Assembly: GCA_031763025.1 (NCBI GenBank)
Contig: JASSKH010000035.1
Location: 2,082,320-2,146,319, forward strand
Origin: Macrocystis pyrifera
Taxonomy: Eukaryota; Sar; Phaeophyceae; Laminariales; Laminariaceae
Direction: 5' to 3'
Length of the DNA: 64,000 nt
Of the stretch, positions 11,895-23,943 are shown piece after piece (the first letter of the stretch is position 1; every line of letters starts with the position of its first letter). A program made the position numbers and the translations under genes. The notes under the pieces are model-generated. The model ran no database searches, had not been told where the DNA came from, and was given only the letters and a program-made list of their open reading frames with translations.

Positions 11895-13159
11895 AAGAGC
11901 AAAGGGTTACGCCGGTCAAAACTTGTTTCCGCTCCCTTTTACGTTTCCGGTTCCAGATCCATGTGTTCTGCTGCTGTAGTATGAGACGAAGTATGCGGAT
12001 CTGTGAGAGAGCCAGCAGCGATGGGATCGTTATTGATAGGACCGGTACTCCGTGTGATGGGTCGAGGAGGTTCGCTCTCCTGTGATTCTAATCTTGATCA
12101 GATTCAAGGATATTTCCCCTGATGATGTTGTGACTACGATCAGATGAAAGAACATCTTTTGGTTTACCCGGTGCTAGGCATGGGTAGTTTTCAGTGGTCA
12201 AATAGGCCCGCCGCCTATCTTGATTTTACCGCCATCCATCTGAGTACCAGGGCTATCAGGCCATCGAAAATCGTATTGTTAATAGGCGTTCCGCTGAGTA
12301 AGAAGAGCAGTAGTCCTAAGAAGAGCAGTAGTCCTAAAGATGTTCAGTTTTGGTGTGCGCAAGTACCTATGTAGTACGAGCACCTCTGTGATAAGCCCGA
12401 CACGTTCACTCGTACATATCCATACTGGTATGTAGTACCAGGTACGTGTGTTCGTAGGCGGCACGGTAAGGCTGTCCTTTTTAGTTTCGTTTTGACGTTA
12501 TGCGAAATAACCGCATTGTTTTTCATTGCGTAGGACCTTTCTTGCGTAACATTATTGGACCAGGATCAGACCCTATTAAATGCCTGGTAGCTGCCTTTGT
12601 CGTGCTGCTTGCTGCAGAATATATACGAGTTCGGATCTTGAGAGCTTGTTGCGTATTGAGCACTCGGTGCCTATGAATAGACTCTGGCGATGGAGCTGGG
12701 GAGATATCGCTGGGGCTGTGCTAGGTGCTATTAAAATAGCCAAGAATAGTGAGCGATGTTGTTGCTCTGTAAACAACATTGTCATTGTTACAACCTTACC
12801 ACATACAGTGCCACCGGCTTGCGTTTATTATAAGCGCGAACAAAAAAAAGGTAAACCGGCATTGCCTACGAGCATATTCTTCACGAGGAATATATATACA
12901 CGATATGCGAAGCGTGTGACCGGTGTATCACGCAGCTTGCAAAGTTGACTATCGACGTACAGTATCCATCGAGAGAACTCGCACCTGACATACGGTACTG
13001 TACCAGTATGTTTCACATGTTTTTTAAAAATGGTAAAATTCGAATTTCAGAAACATTCTCAATAGCAAACTTCGAATTTCGAGTTGTTCCAAATTTCACT
13101 TGGACGGCAGAAAAAGCGCTGCGCCCATGGACAAGAGGAATCGACCTAATCGTATACCA

Positions 13160-13330
13160 GGTACTACACAGGAGTGCTACAAGGATTTACCCTGGACGGG
13201 GCAATCGATCGATATTTCACCCCTATGTTCATAGCGCAGTAGAGAAAGGGATTGCGTGCCTTTACATTTGACGTCGTCGATGACACGGGTTCGAATCTCA
13301 CTTTGAACGTTTCTTTTGCAGAAACGCTTG
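13160..13330 (+). repeat. tRNA-derived repeat (SINE-like fragment)
   Basis: A leader (ggatttaccctggacggggc, atcgatatttcacccctat) precedes a tRNA-like block. That block has an A-box-like tagcgcagtagag and a B-box ggttcgaatctc about 45 bases later. The leader recurs at 15110-15200 before tagctcagtaggt. The T-stem does not pair well, so I call it a retroposon remnant, not a tRNA gene. Confidence 0.45.
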
Positions 13331-13679
13331 CGCGTGCGTCCCTAAAAACAAACCTCCCTGGTTCCCCAAGTATTGAATCGAAGCGGGTCAGTCAACGTTT
13401 TTCGTGAGGATCGAGATCGAGATCGAATTGAGATCGCCACTTTAAACAAGTCGCCCAAAAGATCGAGATTGTGTAAAGGTCTTAGTCCGTTGGGCTACTG
13501 GTAAAAGCTTATTCAATCGCCTAATCAATCTAAGCCTTATAACACTCTCCCCCCCTTAAACGGACCGGATATACGGGTCGACGTGCCACCAACACGCGGT
13601 TCCAATTTTAGGGATCCAGAAGTATTTTTTCAGATTCTTGACATGAGGAAATCCACTTTTCTTTAAAAAGCGTTTTTCA

Positions 13680-13775
13680 TGTTGGACGTGACAGTCGAAC
13701 TCACGGCCAACGACTCATGTACTGCCGATGACGCCATTTGTAAAGGCGTTAGTCCGTTGGGCTACTGATAAAAGG
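13680..13775 (-). repeat. tRNA-like sequence, probable SINE head
   Basis: On the minus strand tagcccaacggac (A-box-like) is followed 50-60 bases later by gtgagttcgactgtcac, a T-arm with a B-box. A second, partial copy with the same A-box region lies at about 13455-13550. Both are followed on the plus strand by 'caatctaagccttat', so the repeat unit is larger than a tRNA. Confidence 0.45.
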
Positions 13776-13941
13776 TTAAGCAATCGCCTACCCAATCTAA
13801 GCCTTATACCAATTGCCGATTTTAGGTCGCCGATATAAAAAAATCGATCGCCGTCGGTTTCTGAACGATCACCAACACTGGTGGCCGTATACGGCACCGT
13901 TGCGTCCCAAAGACCCCGCCGTTCAGAGGGAGGATGCAGTA

Positions 13942-14221
13942 TGATCAGGTTGGAACACTGGGTATCCCTTGCCAGATTCGCCTATTGGGAAGGTACTCGT
14001 TATTACTCACGTGTGTTGATTGCTTAGAAATAGAAGAAGAGCAGCTGCATTCCGGTAGAGCACGATGAAAGAACGAGGCAAGGATTTTGTCAATGCCTCT
14101 TGCTGGGAAACCTCTGGTTTCCCCTCCAAGACACGCTTCCCAAGTACTACGAATACGATCCCAATATCTGCAACCAGGCAATTCCCGGCCTTTCTACGTC
14201 ATTCAAAACAGTGCCATTACA
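13942..14221 (+). repeat. Left terminal repeat of the TRIM-like element
   Basis: It aligns end to end with 14831-15109. Shared blocks include cactgggtatccc, caggtactcgtt, cacgtgtgttg and aagtactacgaatacgatc. Confidence 0.75.
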
Positions 14222-14830
14222 CTAGCCCACTCTGACGAGCCGCATATATATGCAGAAAAGTGAGAAATTCATGGAAACCTCGATTCCACGAACTAGAACA
14301 TGAGTCGAAGATGCGGCTCCTCAAACCCCACTCCCACACCTCTCTCTAAACGGCAAGGCCACGAAGCCGAAAAGAAACGCAAAAAAAGTAAGAAAGGTAG
14401 TCAATTTTACCCAGATTGCCCCCGCGGCTCCCGAGCGGGGGGGAACTCGGCAGGATAAAAAATAAAAAATACGCAACACGCCGTAAACCACCTAAACCCG
14501 GACTAAAAACTCACCAAACGTGTCCTGTGCCACGGAGTGGGCCGATTACCCAACCAGCCCCGGCACTAAGCGGGGGGGGTTGGCAGGACGAAATACGCAA
14601 GAACCATCCCCGACCCGGCCTAGAAAAAATCAGGAAACACCAAAAGCATACGGGGCCCTGGGCCTCAAGTGTCTTGGCTGTCGCCAGGGGAAGCAGACCT
14701 TCCCTCCGCTTGATTCTCCCATCGTGCGTGGTAGGGAAAGCGAGCACAAAAATAATCAAGAAGGCAAACGGTTACAAACCAACGCGTACCAAGCAAAGGC
14801 CAGGTCCTGCCGTCGACGCCAAGTGTGGTA

Positions 14831-15109
14831 TGATCAGCTTGAGACACTGGGTATCCCTCGCCAAGTTCGTCTATTGGGCAGGTACTCGTTGTTATTCACG
14901 TGTGTTGGTTGCTTAGAGATATAAGAAGAGCAGCTGTATTCCGTCGGCGCACGATGGAAGACTGAGGCAAGGGCAAAGTCGATGCCTCTTGCCGGAAACT
15001 CCTGGTTTCCCATCTAAGATATTCCTCTCAAGTACTACGAATACGATCACAATACCTGTATCCAGGTATCTACCGGCCTTTCTACACCATTCAAGGCAGT
15101 ACCATTGCG
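14831..15109 (+). repeat. Right terminal repeat of the TRIM-like element
   Basis: This is the 279-base partner of 13942-14221, diverged by many point changes, so the insertion is old. Confidence 0.75.
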
Positions 15110-15200
15110 GAGGGGGGTGTTATAAGGGTTTTACCTTGGGCTGGGTAATTGATCGATATTTTACCCCCATAGCTCAGTAGGTAACACCTTCTTTCACAAT
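15110..15200 (+). repeat. tRNA-derived repeat head, second copy
   Basis: The leader gggttttaccttgggctggg, gatcgatattttaccccc matches the copy at 13160. The A-box tagctcagtaggt follows, but no B-box is found within tRNA distance, so the copy is truncated. Confidence 0.4.
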
Positions 15201-15802
15201 AACCTGTGGCAAAGGAGCATATATAATAATTGTAGTACTCGTAGCATAGTAGTGGTATACCAGTACTATACGTACGCTGTACACTAGTATATATATGGTG
15301 TTGCTGTACGCGCAGTACCTGGTCACAACAACAGCAGCAGCAACCTTAAAAATAGAACACCTTCGAGGGCGTAGGGGGAAAGCAGGACAATGCCATTCAC
15401 TGGCGCTGCACTGCAATTTTAAATTGTTTCAGTTTTCTTTAAATTTCAAACTTTGGCCATGCTGAAAAAGACCGAATGGCTCGCTGGGCCACAGCCCAAA
15501 AACGGGGTAGCAATCGTGAAAAGGCCGTATCGCGTGAACCACTGCGAATTAAGACTTGAAAATCGGAAGCACTGACGTCCCTGACACAACAATGCATCAT
15601 ATGCAACAAGAAGCGTGTATTAAAAATATGAACAAATTTGAAATCAGACTCGATTTCGCCGAGGTGTCCGAAAAACTAAAAAATAGCATAAAATTTTGCA
15701 ACACAAATTCGTATGCAAATCGTCTTCTTTCAACTCGCCGATCTCCCACCCAGCGCCAGACCCCAGCTCACCCACGCCCAAGAGTAGAGCCCCAGACGTG
15801 CT

Positions 15803-16076
15803 TGTTGTGTGGTATCCCCCCTCTCCTGTTACGGCACTATGATTTGTACCAAGCGTCCCTTAATCACACCTGCAGGCGTTATCGCCTGCCTTTCTGGTGA
15901 ATGTCTCGCCCCTTCGTTCAGAAGACATCTGGTGAGGCAAGCAGTAACTACAGTAATACAAGAGCCTATAACTTCTAACATCGTCAATTAACTTGTATGG
16001 GTGACCAGAGCAGAGCCAAAGGCATCACTTCCTAGCAGTAGTCGGTCTCTAGGTCCATACTGCCTTACACTTGACA
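15803..16076 (-). repeat. Terminal repeat (3') of the second TRIM-like element
   Basis: It shares long blocks with 16430-16707, such as ggcgttatcgcctgcctttc, cctataacttctaacatcgt and tgccttacactt. Confidence 0.75.
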
Positions 16077-16429
16077 CTGGCGTCGTCGGCAGGACGCTTT
16101 AGCACCTGTTCAAGGTCTGTGTTTTTTCCGGCGAGAAAATTTGACTATTTGTTCTTGTAGTATGCTTTTTCGGCTTCTTGCTGTTTATTTGTTGGCTTCT
16201 CTTTCTGGTGATTGCGTACGAGAGTATGATATCCGCCTCTTCCCCATCACGTCGCGTGGTGAGACTGGTGCAACAGCCGCTATAGGCGCATGTGATGTTG
16301 GCCCGCGAGGCGTAGGGGATTTTTCGTATTATCCTGGTCCGCCTGGTTATCCGCTTGTTGGCAACGCGAGCATCTGTGTCACCTGAGGTTTCTATGAATC
16401 TGCATATACGGCCCTTCAGGGTGGGCTAG

Positions 16430-16707
16430 TGTTATGGTATCCCCTCTCCCTGTTGCGGCATTATGATTTGTAGCAAGCGTCCCTCCACCATACCTGGCAG
16501 GCGTTATCGCCTGCCTTTCTTTCTGATGAACGCCTCGCCCCTTCATTCAGAGGACATCTGGCGAGGCAAGCAGCAACTAATACAAAGGCCTATAACTTCT
16601 AACATCGTCAAGTACCTTGTGTGAGTGAACAAAGAAGAGCAGAGCCGAGGCATCACCTGCTAGCAGTAGTCGCCGATCCCTAGGTCCATAATGCCTTACA
16701 CTTAATA
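16430..16707 (-). repeat. Terminal repeat (5') of the second TRIM-like element
   Basis: It is the partner of 15803-16076. Read on the minus strand, the shared ctagcccaccctga leader starts directly after it. Confidence 0.75.
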
Positions 16708-19700
16708 TACTACATACAGTAGTAGATGATCATTTTCCTTTCTATCCCAACCCTTCCCAGCCTGTCTTCCCAGTTCAACCAACTGCACCCATCGTCAAGT
16801 TGATGACCCTCTTGCCCATCCCTTCTTCTCAAACATGCCAACGATATTATAAGTCGGTACCCTTCACAAACCCTAGATTTCCTTCGTCCAATCTTCCACT
16901 TCCCGATCAAGGTGAAATTTGGTGGAGACAGCACCGAAGACAAAAGCAAGGAGAAGGTCGATACATGTTTCATTGCCCACTTCGCCACCCATCATCATCA
17001 GGAGATATTTTACCTATCAGGAGATATTTTACCAAAACACGATTCCATATATATACGTAATATCCTTGACAAGGAATTACATGCAGAATACGCGCGTGCG
17101 GTTTATTACATCACTTGTAAATTCGGTAAAAATGGAATATAGACGAGACGTACTACGAAGCTTGCAAAGTTGAGTATCAACTACTTCATCAGTCGAACTC
17201 AGCTAGCTGACGTATTCAATAAATTTATAAAAAATTATATAAACCAAGCAATAACGAAAAAAATGGTATGTCTGTATTGCCCCGCTCAATTCCGCGATTT
17301 TTTTTCTAGATTTTCAACCACCGTGTGTTGCAGCACGTTCAAAGATACTGACCGCCTGTGCTTTTCTTCTTTTTCTTTGTTTGGCTTATTTATAGACAGT
17401 AGTAGTTTTGGTGGTTTTGATCGCCTTTTTTGTGTTTTTTTCATTTTGGAACGGCCGTGTCAATTTTCCCAGTCCTAATTCGTGAAATTGATCGGGGCAT
17501 CATCCATCTGCAGAACATACTCGTACTGTATAAGCCTGCCTTAATACAATCAAGTAAGTGTAGTCGTCCTGTCGAGCCTGGTATGGTCCCATGCGGTACA
17601 ATATAAGGAAAGTAAAGTACATGATGAACCTATGAATAACATCATCAGCACATAAGCACAGCAAGTACCTGTAGTACATCATGCGACTTCGTGCAGCTTG
17701 CAAAGTTTGTCCTACGTAGTATTATCTTACGGCCCATGCGAAATACGTACCAGGTACGAGGTACCAGTATCAGGTGCTGAATACGTACGTTGTAGCTGCT
17801 ATGTATGACATGTCATGTAATAACGATAGCGGATCAGAGTAGGGCAAATACGTAAGTACACCTACCTATCGTCACGGCTTGTCCTCAAACAAAGAGCGTA
17901 ACAAATCTTAATCTTTCGAGCTGGACTGGAAAATGTACTCTGCTCGAGGACTTCTAACTTGAGGCTTGAGGCCGAGGTCTACGGTTCGAGGCCGAGCAAT
18001 TAATTTCGTAATTTCGCCGCATTTTTGAAACCGTCGGTAGCATCGGGCTTCTGGGCTCGACTGTCGGATTGCCAGCTTTTTCAACAACCCAGGTGGATAA
18101 GGCGTCGCAAGCTTGTGCCAACCGCAACACTACATGAACACCGGCGGGGCGGCTGTCCAGGAGATGCTGCAAGTTACGTGGTAGCACCAGTAGGTGACAG
18201 CTGTGGAAGAGGACTACGACAACAATATCGCCTTTTGATTTGGGCAGGACATCGTCAGCCGATCGTCGGCGGATCACCATCGGCAGATCATCTCAGCAGT
18301 ACGATGAGCTGGGGCGCCGTCCTGGTAAGGCGTACAGCAGTAGTTCGAAAACGGGCCAGCAGGGTGCCTTCTCGCTTGCGACGAAATCACCCTTGGCTCT
18401 AGATATACATAAACCAACGCCGACCTGTGGGCAACACATCTATCTATGCTAGACGATTCTGCTGTCGCGCCGATCTCTTATTATGTAGACGCTATTACTA
18501 CTGCTGTGCTCTAACCACACGCCAACCATGAGCAGCACGGAGACAAAGACAACCTCTGGGGTAGTAGACCACAACATGTTGCCGATTCGATCTCTTGGCT
18601 TGGAACAAAACAAGCTGCTTTTAGAGGAGTATGATACGAGTCGTACAAAGGCTGTCGACTGTCTTTCTACATGTCTACTACTGCTGTAGTGGACCAGATC
18701 GACGTCGCCGACCAAGAGCGCGTACGTACGTCGTGCGTACGCCCTGCCGACTCGACTCGCTTTCCACTCCACACGCGACCCTCCTTCTCTTTTTGGGTGC
18801 TACTACAGTTGCTAACTCTTTCAGGAATGCAGTCCTGTTTTGGGGACAAACTACGTAAACTTTGAGTGGATTGTCTCCAAAACGGGACTGCAGCTCTACA
18901 GGTGTCAAGATAGTTTTATCCGTTACACCGTCGGAACACAATTATTTAAAAAAATTACATTACAGTACGAACCAACCTACCAGAGGTCGTATTGCACAAG
19001 CTAGGCTGTAGTTTGGCCCCATGCGTGCTGTTGAACTACTTTAAAGTATACGTACTGCTGTATGTAGCTTAACGTGAACTGCTACAGCTTGAACTCCACG
19101 AGCTCTTCGGGCTGAAAGGATCGCAGCACTACTGTGCTGTAGCTCAGTATTCATTTTGACGGCATATGTTAATAATGTTCGGAGTATCTTCTGTGGTTGA
19201 TGCGTCGTGCAATACTTACCCTATTTAATCGAAGTACTGCTGTCGTATACCTGGTAGACTTTATCAATAGTACCTGGTACGGTCTTGCAGAACACTCGGT
19301 ACGTTATCTTACTAATAGTTGTGAACACACACTCTATTTGGTACGCAAAAGGCAGAGCAGTTGTACAGCTTGTTTTTTGGGGTGCGTAACATACATTGTA
19401 CAGCAGCAGTGCTATTAATAGATACTGGTATATTTTCAGAGCCTCATAAGACCAGATCCGTACCATTAATACTACAAGAGTACAAGCAGTACTACACGAC
19501 CTCACTCGAACCAAACACACTAACATGGCCCCTTAATGATGTTCAACAACGACACTCGCAGAATCCCCCTAACCTCAACCGCCCGGGAAATTTCTCGGAA
19601 ATTTCTCAGAAACTTCTCGGAATGAAGGTGTATTTAGGAATTAATGTATAGTACGTAGCTGGGTCTATCAAACATTTTTTTCGAAGCTGGGCCAAGTCGT

Positions 19701-20150
19701 AAACACTACGTACCAGAGTACTGATTTGTTTTTCGCTCGTTTTGCGTCGCATCGCGCTTTTATTCCTCGTGCTTTTCCCGCATCTGCACACCATAGCTGT
19801 TCGGGAGCGGACTGCTTTTTTTCTACGGGGTTGAGTTGGTTTTTCGTCCAAGCTTGGATCTTCGCTATCGAGGCTCGGACGACCTGGCTCCTCGTCCTCC
19901 TGACGATCACATCTACGGTTGCGCTCTTGTCTCAAACTTATCTGTGCGCGGTTGTCATCTCCATCGCCCCGGTGAGCCCGCTGGACGCATCATACATGTA
20001 TACGAGCTGCAACTACAAGCCGTTAAATACTGCTGTGTGCGCAGCGCCATTGAATTACGCTGGGCTGTTTCTCCCTGGGTGTTCATATTTCAGGTTTTTG
20101 GATGGAGGCGTAGATGTTTCGGACTTCCATCGTATAAAGAAAAAAGTACG
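16708..20150. other. Intergenic, lower-GC stretch without a recognisable gene
   Basis: It contains an AT-rich patch at about 17020-17300, many ctgctgta and taccaggta words, and one family D element. Reading frames up to about 100 codons exist (for example about 16830-17141, plus), but I recognise no domain in them. Confidence 0.4.
18815..18908. mobile_element. Family D palindromic element
   Basis: The left arm has tgcagtcctgttttggggac; the right arm has gtctccaaaacgggactgca. The centre is aaactacgtaaactttgagt. Confidence 0.65.
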
Positions 20151-20257
20151 ATTACGGGGGATCATAGTAAATAGGACCTACGGTACACACAAAAACCTAT
20201 ATATTTACCTATTTTTACTAACAATATTTGGTCCTATTTACTATGGTCCCCCGTAAT
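20151..20257. mobile_element. MITE A, 107-bp palindromic element
   Basis: It begins attacgggggatcatag and ends ctatggtcccccgtaat; arms of about 28 bases are reverse complements. The interior reads acaaaaacctatatatttac then ctatttttactaacaa. The length equals that of four other copies exactly, which supports these ends. Confidence 0.8.
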
Positions 20258-20573
20258 ACCAGTGGTTAGGGCTGTGCGTCGGCTGACTATAAGTCGCCGA
20301 CAAGATATAAGTTGGCTAGGTAACACAGCTATTAATAGTTATGTGCGGTAATTTGCGTAATTTTGCGGTAATTTTGTATCTGACTGGCGTGTTTGTCGCT
20401 TGACGTGTTTTATTGACAGACTGCTATGCACTGCTGTAGGTAAGCTGGTTAGCTTATTTCGCCATCCAACGAATATCTACCAATAGTCGTGAATTCCAAC
20501 CAGGTCACTCACAGCCCTAGAAACTACAGTATCTATGATGACAATAATATACCATTCTGTCCCAAAATTTACA

Positions 20574-21376
20574 GCGCTGTTCGCGGGTCGGGTCAAATCT
20601 CACGGTTCGGGTCGGGTCACTAACCCGACCAGACCCGCGCGATTTTGTAAACCTCCTGGCCCGACCCGACCCGCGATATTTGAAAAAATCGTGACCCGAC
20701 CCCACCCGTGACGATTGAAAACTCCCTAACCCGATCCGACCTGTCCCGTGAGATTTTGAACACCTCCTGAGCGACCCGATCCGACTCGACCCGCCAGATT
20801 GACCCGTGAGATATGGGTCATATCGCGGGTGGGATCACCTCAACCCGCGAGACCATTAATAATTCGACCCGTGGGTTCGACCCGTCGGATCAGGTCGACG
20901 CTTCAATATCAATCGAATATTCATTTTTGTACGCCACAGTGATATGTGGCCCGGCCATGGTGGGTATTTATGTATGCAGACATTGTATATACTGTAGATC
21001 TCGCGTTGTTTTAATGTTTGAATACGCTACCAAAACAGTATTATTGAGCATTGGTACGAGATAAGCCTTCGGGCAGAAAGCGGGAAGTTTTCACAGTGTC
21101 GACTCCTGATCCACGGGTCGGATCCGCAGGTCTGACCTGCGGATCAGCAGAAAACAACTCGCGGGTCATGCTGGGCCGACCCGTGAGTCACCCGTTTCTC
21201 GCGGGTATGACCTGACCCGACCCGAGAGTTGTTCATCACCTCTTGACCCGACCTGACTCGATCCGACCCGACCAGTAAGATTTGAACACTTCCTGGCCCT
21301 ACCTGACCCGATCCGCGATATTTTGAACATTTCCGGGTCCGACCCGCGGGTCGAGTCATGACCCGCGAAGAGCTCT
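20574..21376. mobile_element. Family F element with CCCGA-rich arms
   Basis: Both ends carry an approximate inverted repeat (gctgttcgcgggtcgggtc against the complement of gacccgcgaagagctct). They are followed by irregular cccgaccc/gagattttgaa units. The unique core about 20905-21095 (catttttgtacgccaca, ttaatgtttgaatac, cttcgggcagaaagcggga) recurs at 35895-36450. No coding sequence is seen. Confidence 0.6.
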
Positions 21377-23943
21377 AGAAAGGTAGGAGCTGTTTAGGTT
21401 AAATCATTCTATGTAAAAATGGTTCAAATACTTCGGGACAGATTGGTATAAAGTATGAAATAAGAAGTACCAGGTATTAAGTATGAACACTTATGGGCCC
21501 CAAGTACACAGACCATAACTATGTTACAGTGGGTTCGGTCTTACGAACAGTCAGGCGGGAGTACGCAGCAGTCCGACTGGCAGATCATCATGCGGCGTGA
21601 GTGTGTCAGAGATGTCCTTGCAATGTAGATCAGGCATACCAGCCCGGGCTTTTTCGTGTATATTTTTTTTCGGTGGCAAGTCACTTGGAATTAGAATTGG
21701 CGCATTTTTGCAATGGTGGAAGGGTTAATGACCGTTGATTCCACCAGCCAGAGTACGTACGTAAGAGCAGCGTACTACGCACGAGTAGTCAGAGGGCGTG
21801 TCGTGTTGCAATAACCCGGTAGCGTATGCCACTGGAGCTCTACGGTGGTCGAAATCATTGTGGTTTAATTGCGGCGAGAACTTGAACTTGAATGTGAATT
21901 ATTGAATGTGTCTCGTCTGCAGGTCCCAGTCAAGGTGAGAGGTGGGTATGGCGGTGAGCCGTACCCCCCCCCCCCCAGACAGCATCGCCGCACTCTCAAC
22001 GAATCGCAGACGACAAACCGATTCAGGACTACGACGCGACCGGTGTCGCTTTGTCGCCGTCGGTCTAGTTCAAGCTGATAGACTGGGTTTCCTTGGGTTG
22101 AATAAGCTCGCACGTGGCAGGCACTACGCGCCGGTGCTAATGACATAAATCATATTACTGCGTGCGTTCGCTTCAGCGAATAGTGTCGGCGGGATGATAC
22201 CATCGCAGCGGGGTGCTGGTCATGGACGGGAGCGGACGAGTTGCGGGTGTCAACATGCTTGGGTGGTTCGGGATTATTTCCAGTATGGCCTCCGAAACCA
22301 ATGGTGTGGTCGCTTGACACGAGGTGGCGTTGTAGGTCCTTGACATGACGTGAACGATCTTGCGAAAAATGAACAGTACCTGGCACGGCAGATCAAACGC
22401 GCATGCCTGCCGCGTACAGTACTTCAAACGACTGCGAGCCACAGCGGTCAATCCACACCCTCCACAAACAACGACAGGCAGTCCTTGAGTTCGCGCTATA
22501 GCACGCGCCAGGTTGGCATATTTCTCAAGATGCACCCCCTTTCGCTGCTTTCGTTTTCCAGGAGTCGAAGCCGATAGGAGTCACACCCGTCAACCGAGAG
22601 GTATGTCCTTAGTGTTGGAACGTGTCCGGGTGCAAGTAGAGTTTGCCACGTATCTCAAAAAATGTCTGACGTACACATGTACGAGACGAAGAGGACTAGG
22701 ATAGGTTAGGCTTAGCGGCATGATTAAGGTTAGGATCAGTTACATCCGTATCGTAAACAGGAGTGTCTGTCAACCGTTTTGTCGATTACGTGGTAAGCTA
22801 CCCTGCCAAGTGCGCTGAAACCATGCGGCACCACCACCATCAGCAAGAAGCAGCGAAGGATCGCAGTGTTGTAGTCGCGATGGCCGCGCATGCCATCCAC
22901 GCAGCATAGCAGGACCTTTGCTAACGTTGTCGTCACTTGTGTTTGTGTAGGGGGGTGTCGCGAGCGTAAGACGGGATGTCACGAAGGTAGGACCTTGAAG
23001 GGTTCGCCACCGCAAAAAAAGCACTGGCGGCTCGATTATTCGGAGTGTTTTTTCTTAGTGGCGTGACCTCATCGTGGCGAAACAAAATGCAGTCATTGCG
23101 TGGGTGTTCAACATTGTTGTATGCAGCATTCACCAAAAGCGATGTTTTTCACTTCACGCATTCTTCTCGGTGTGCCAGGTCACTATTTTCGTTGCCCTTC
23201 TTTGTCACCTAGCGCCGACTCGAAACTAATTATTAATTTGATCGATCAACATCTACTAATCGTAAGAAAAGTCGTTGTGCTGCCAGTATTTTCGCGTAGA
23301 TGCGCACACAACCATATTGGCGGGACAACTCTGTTTCAGATGTATGCCTGAGGCCTGCCCCGTACAGTTACCCTTGACGTTATAGTACTCCCCTGGCGTA
23401 TGCATCCGACCATGCCTTCTTGACGCTAAGTGGCCGACGTCCCACGACGCAAAGCCAACGCTGGCTTCGTATGCTGACAGCAACCCCCCCCTACACACAC
23501 ATACACATGCGGCGATCCGACCACCCACCGCTCGCCAACGACCCCTCGCGTCTATCCGAATCCACGCACCTGACAGCGACATACCACCCCTCCCCCCCAC
23601 ACCCGACAATCCGATCGACCCTCGTTCGCCGACACCCCCTTGCGTCCTTCCCATCCCTCTCCCACCCTCCCACCTATCACAGGCCTTCGCTTCGTTCCCT
23701 TTCGATGAAACTGCAAGCCTTGTCCGCCGGAGAGACCGCGACGACAGACCAACTATCGGCTGGGAAGTCAACTCCGCTCCAAATATTTATCTTCCCGGCG
23801 ACGACCCCGCCGCGATAACACGCAAGGGCACCCGGGCAAGCCTAAGCCGGCTCTCACCGTTCACGGACCGCTCGGAAGGAAGTGTTGGCGTTTGTGCTCG
23901 AGGGGTTGGGGATGACGACGAAGAGGGAGGGGGGAATGGGGGG
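21377..23943. other. Intergenic stretch before the RING gene, nothing recognised
   Basis: It has mixed composition, with a C run at about 21964-21975 and scattered short frames. I see no domain, RNA or repeat family that I can name. Confidence 0.4.

Larger units (their letters stand above)
10437..13160. other. Intergenic stretch with homopolymers and short repeats, no gene seen
   Basis: After the glycosyltransferase stop come G runs at about 10663-10740 and C runs at about 10845-10910. A G-headed repeat and a family D element follow (listed separately), then lower-GC DNA with taccaggta words and no recognisable coding sequence. Confidence 0.5.
13942..15109 (+). mobile_element. TRIM-like element with 280-bp terminal direct repeats
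   Basis: Direct repeats 13942-14221 and 14831-15109 start tgatcag and enclose 609 bases. The left repeat ends ca; the right one is degraded at that end. Directly after the left repeat comes ctagcccactctgacgagcc, then an ATG opening a short Arg/Lys-rich frame beginning MSRRCGSSNPTPTPLSK. The same leader follows the terminal repeat of the element at 15803-16707 and the sequence at 46506. No polymerase or integrase is present, so it must depend on an autonomous relative. Confidence 0.65.
15803..16707 (-). mobile_element. TRIM-like element with 275-bp terminal repeats
   Basis: Repeats 15803-16076 and 16430-16707 flank only 353 bases. On the minus strand the left end reads tgtcaagtgtaaggc in the 15803 copy, and the terminal repeat ends ggataccataaca. 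It is followed by ctagcccaccctgaagggcc and gtatatgcag, the leader shared with the element at 13942. The interior holds no conserved frame. Confidence 0.65.

Noticed and set aside
16830-17141. 100-codon plus-strand frame in AT-rich DNA
   Set aside because: No recognisable domain, no clear start and no neighbours; kept only as a note.
17170-17260. QLADVFNKF resembling the end of copia RNase H (QLADIFTKP)
   Set aside because: Only a single short match, with no other polymerase sequence nearby.
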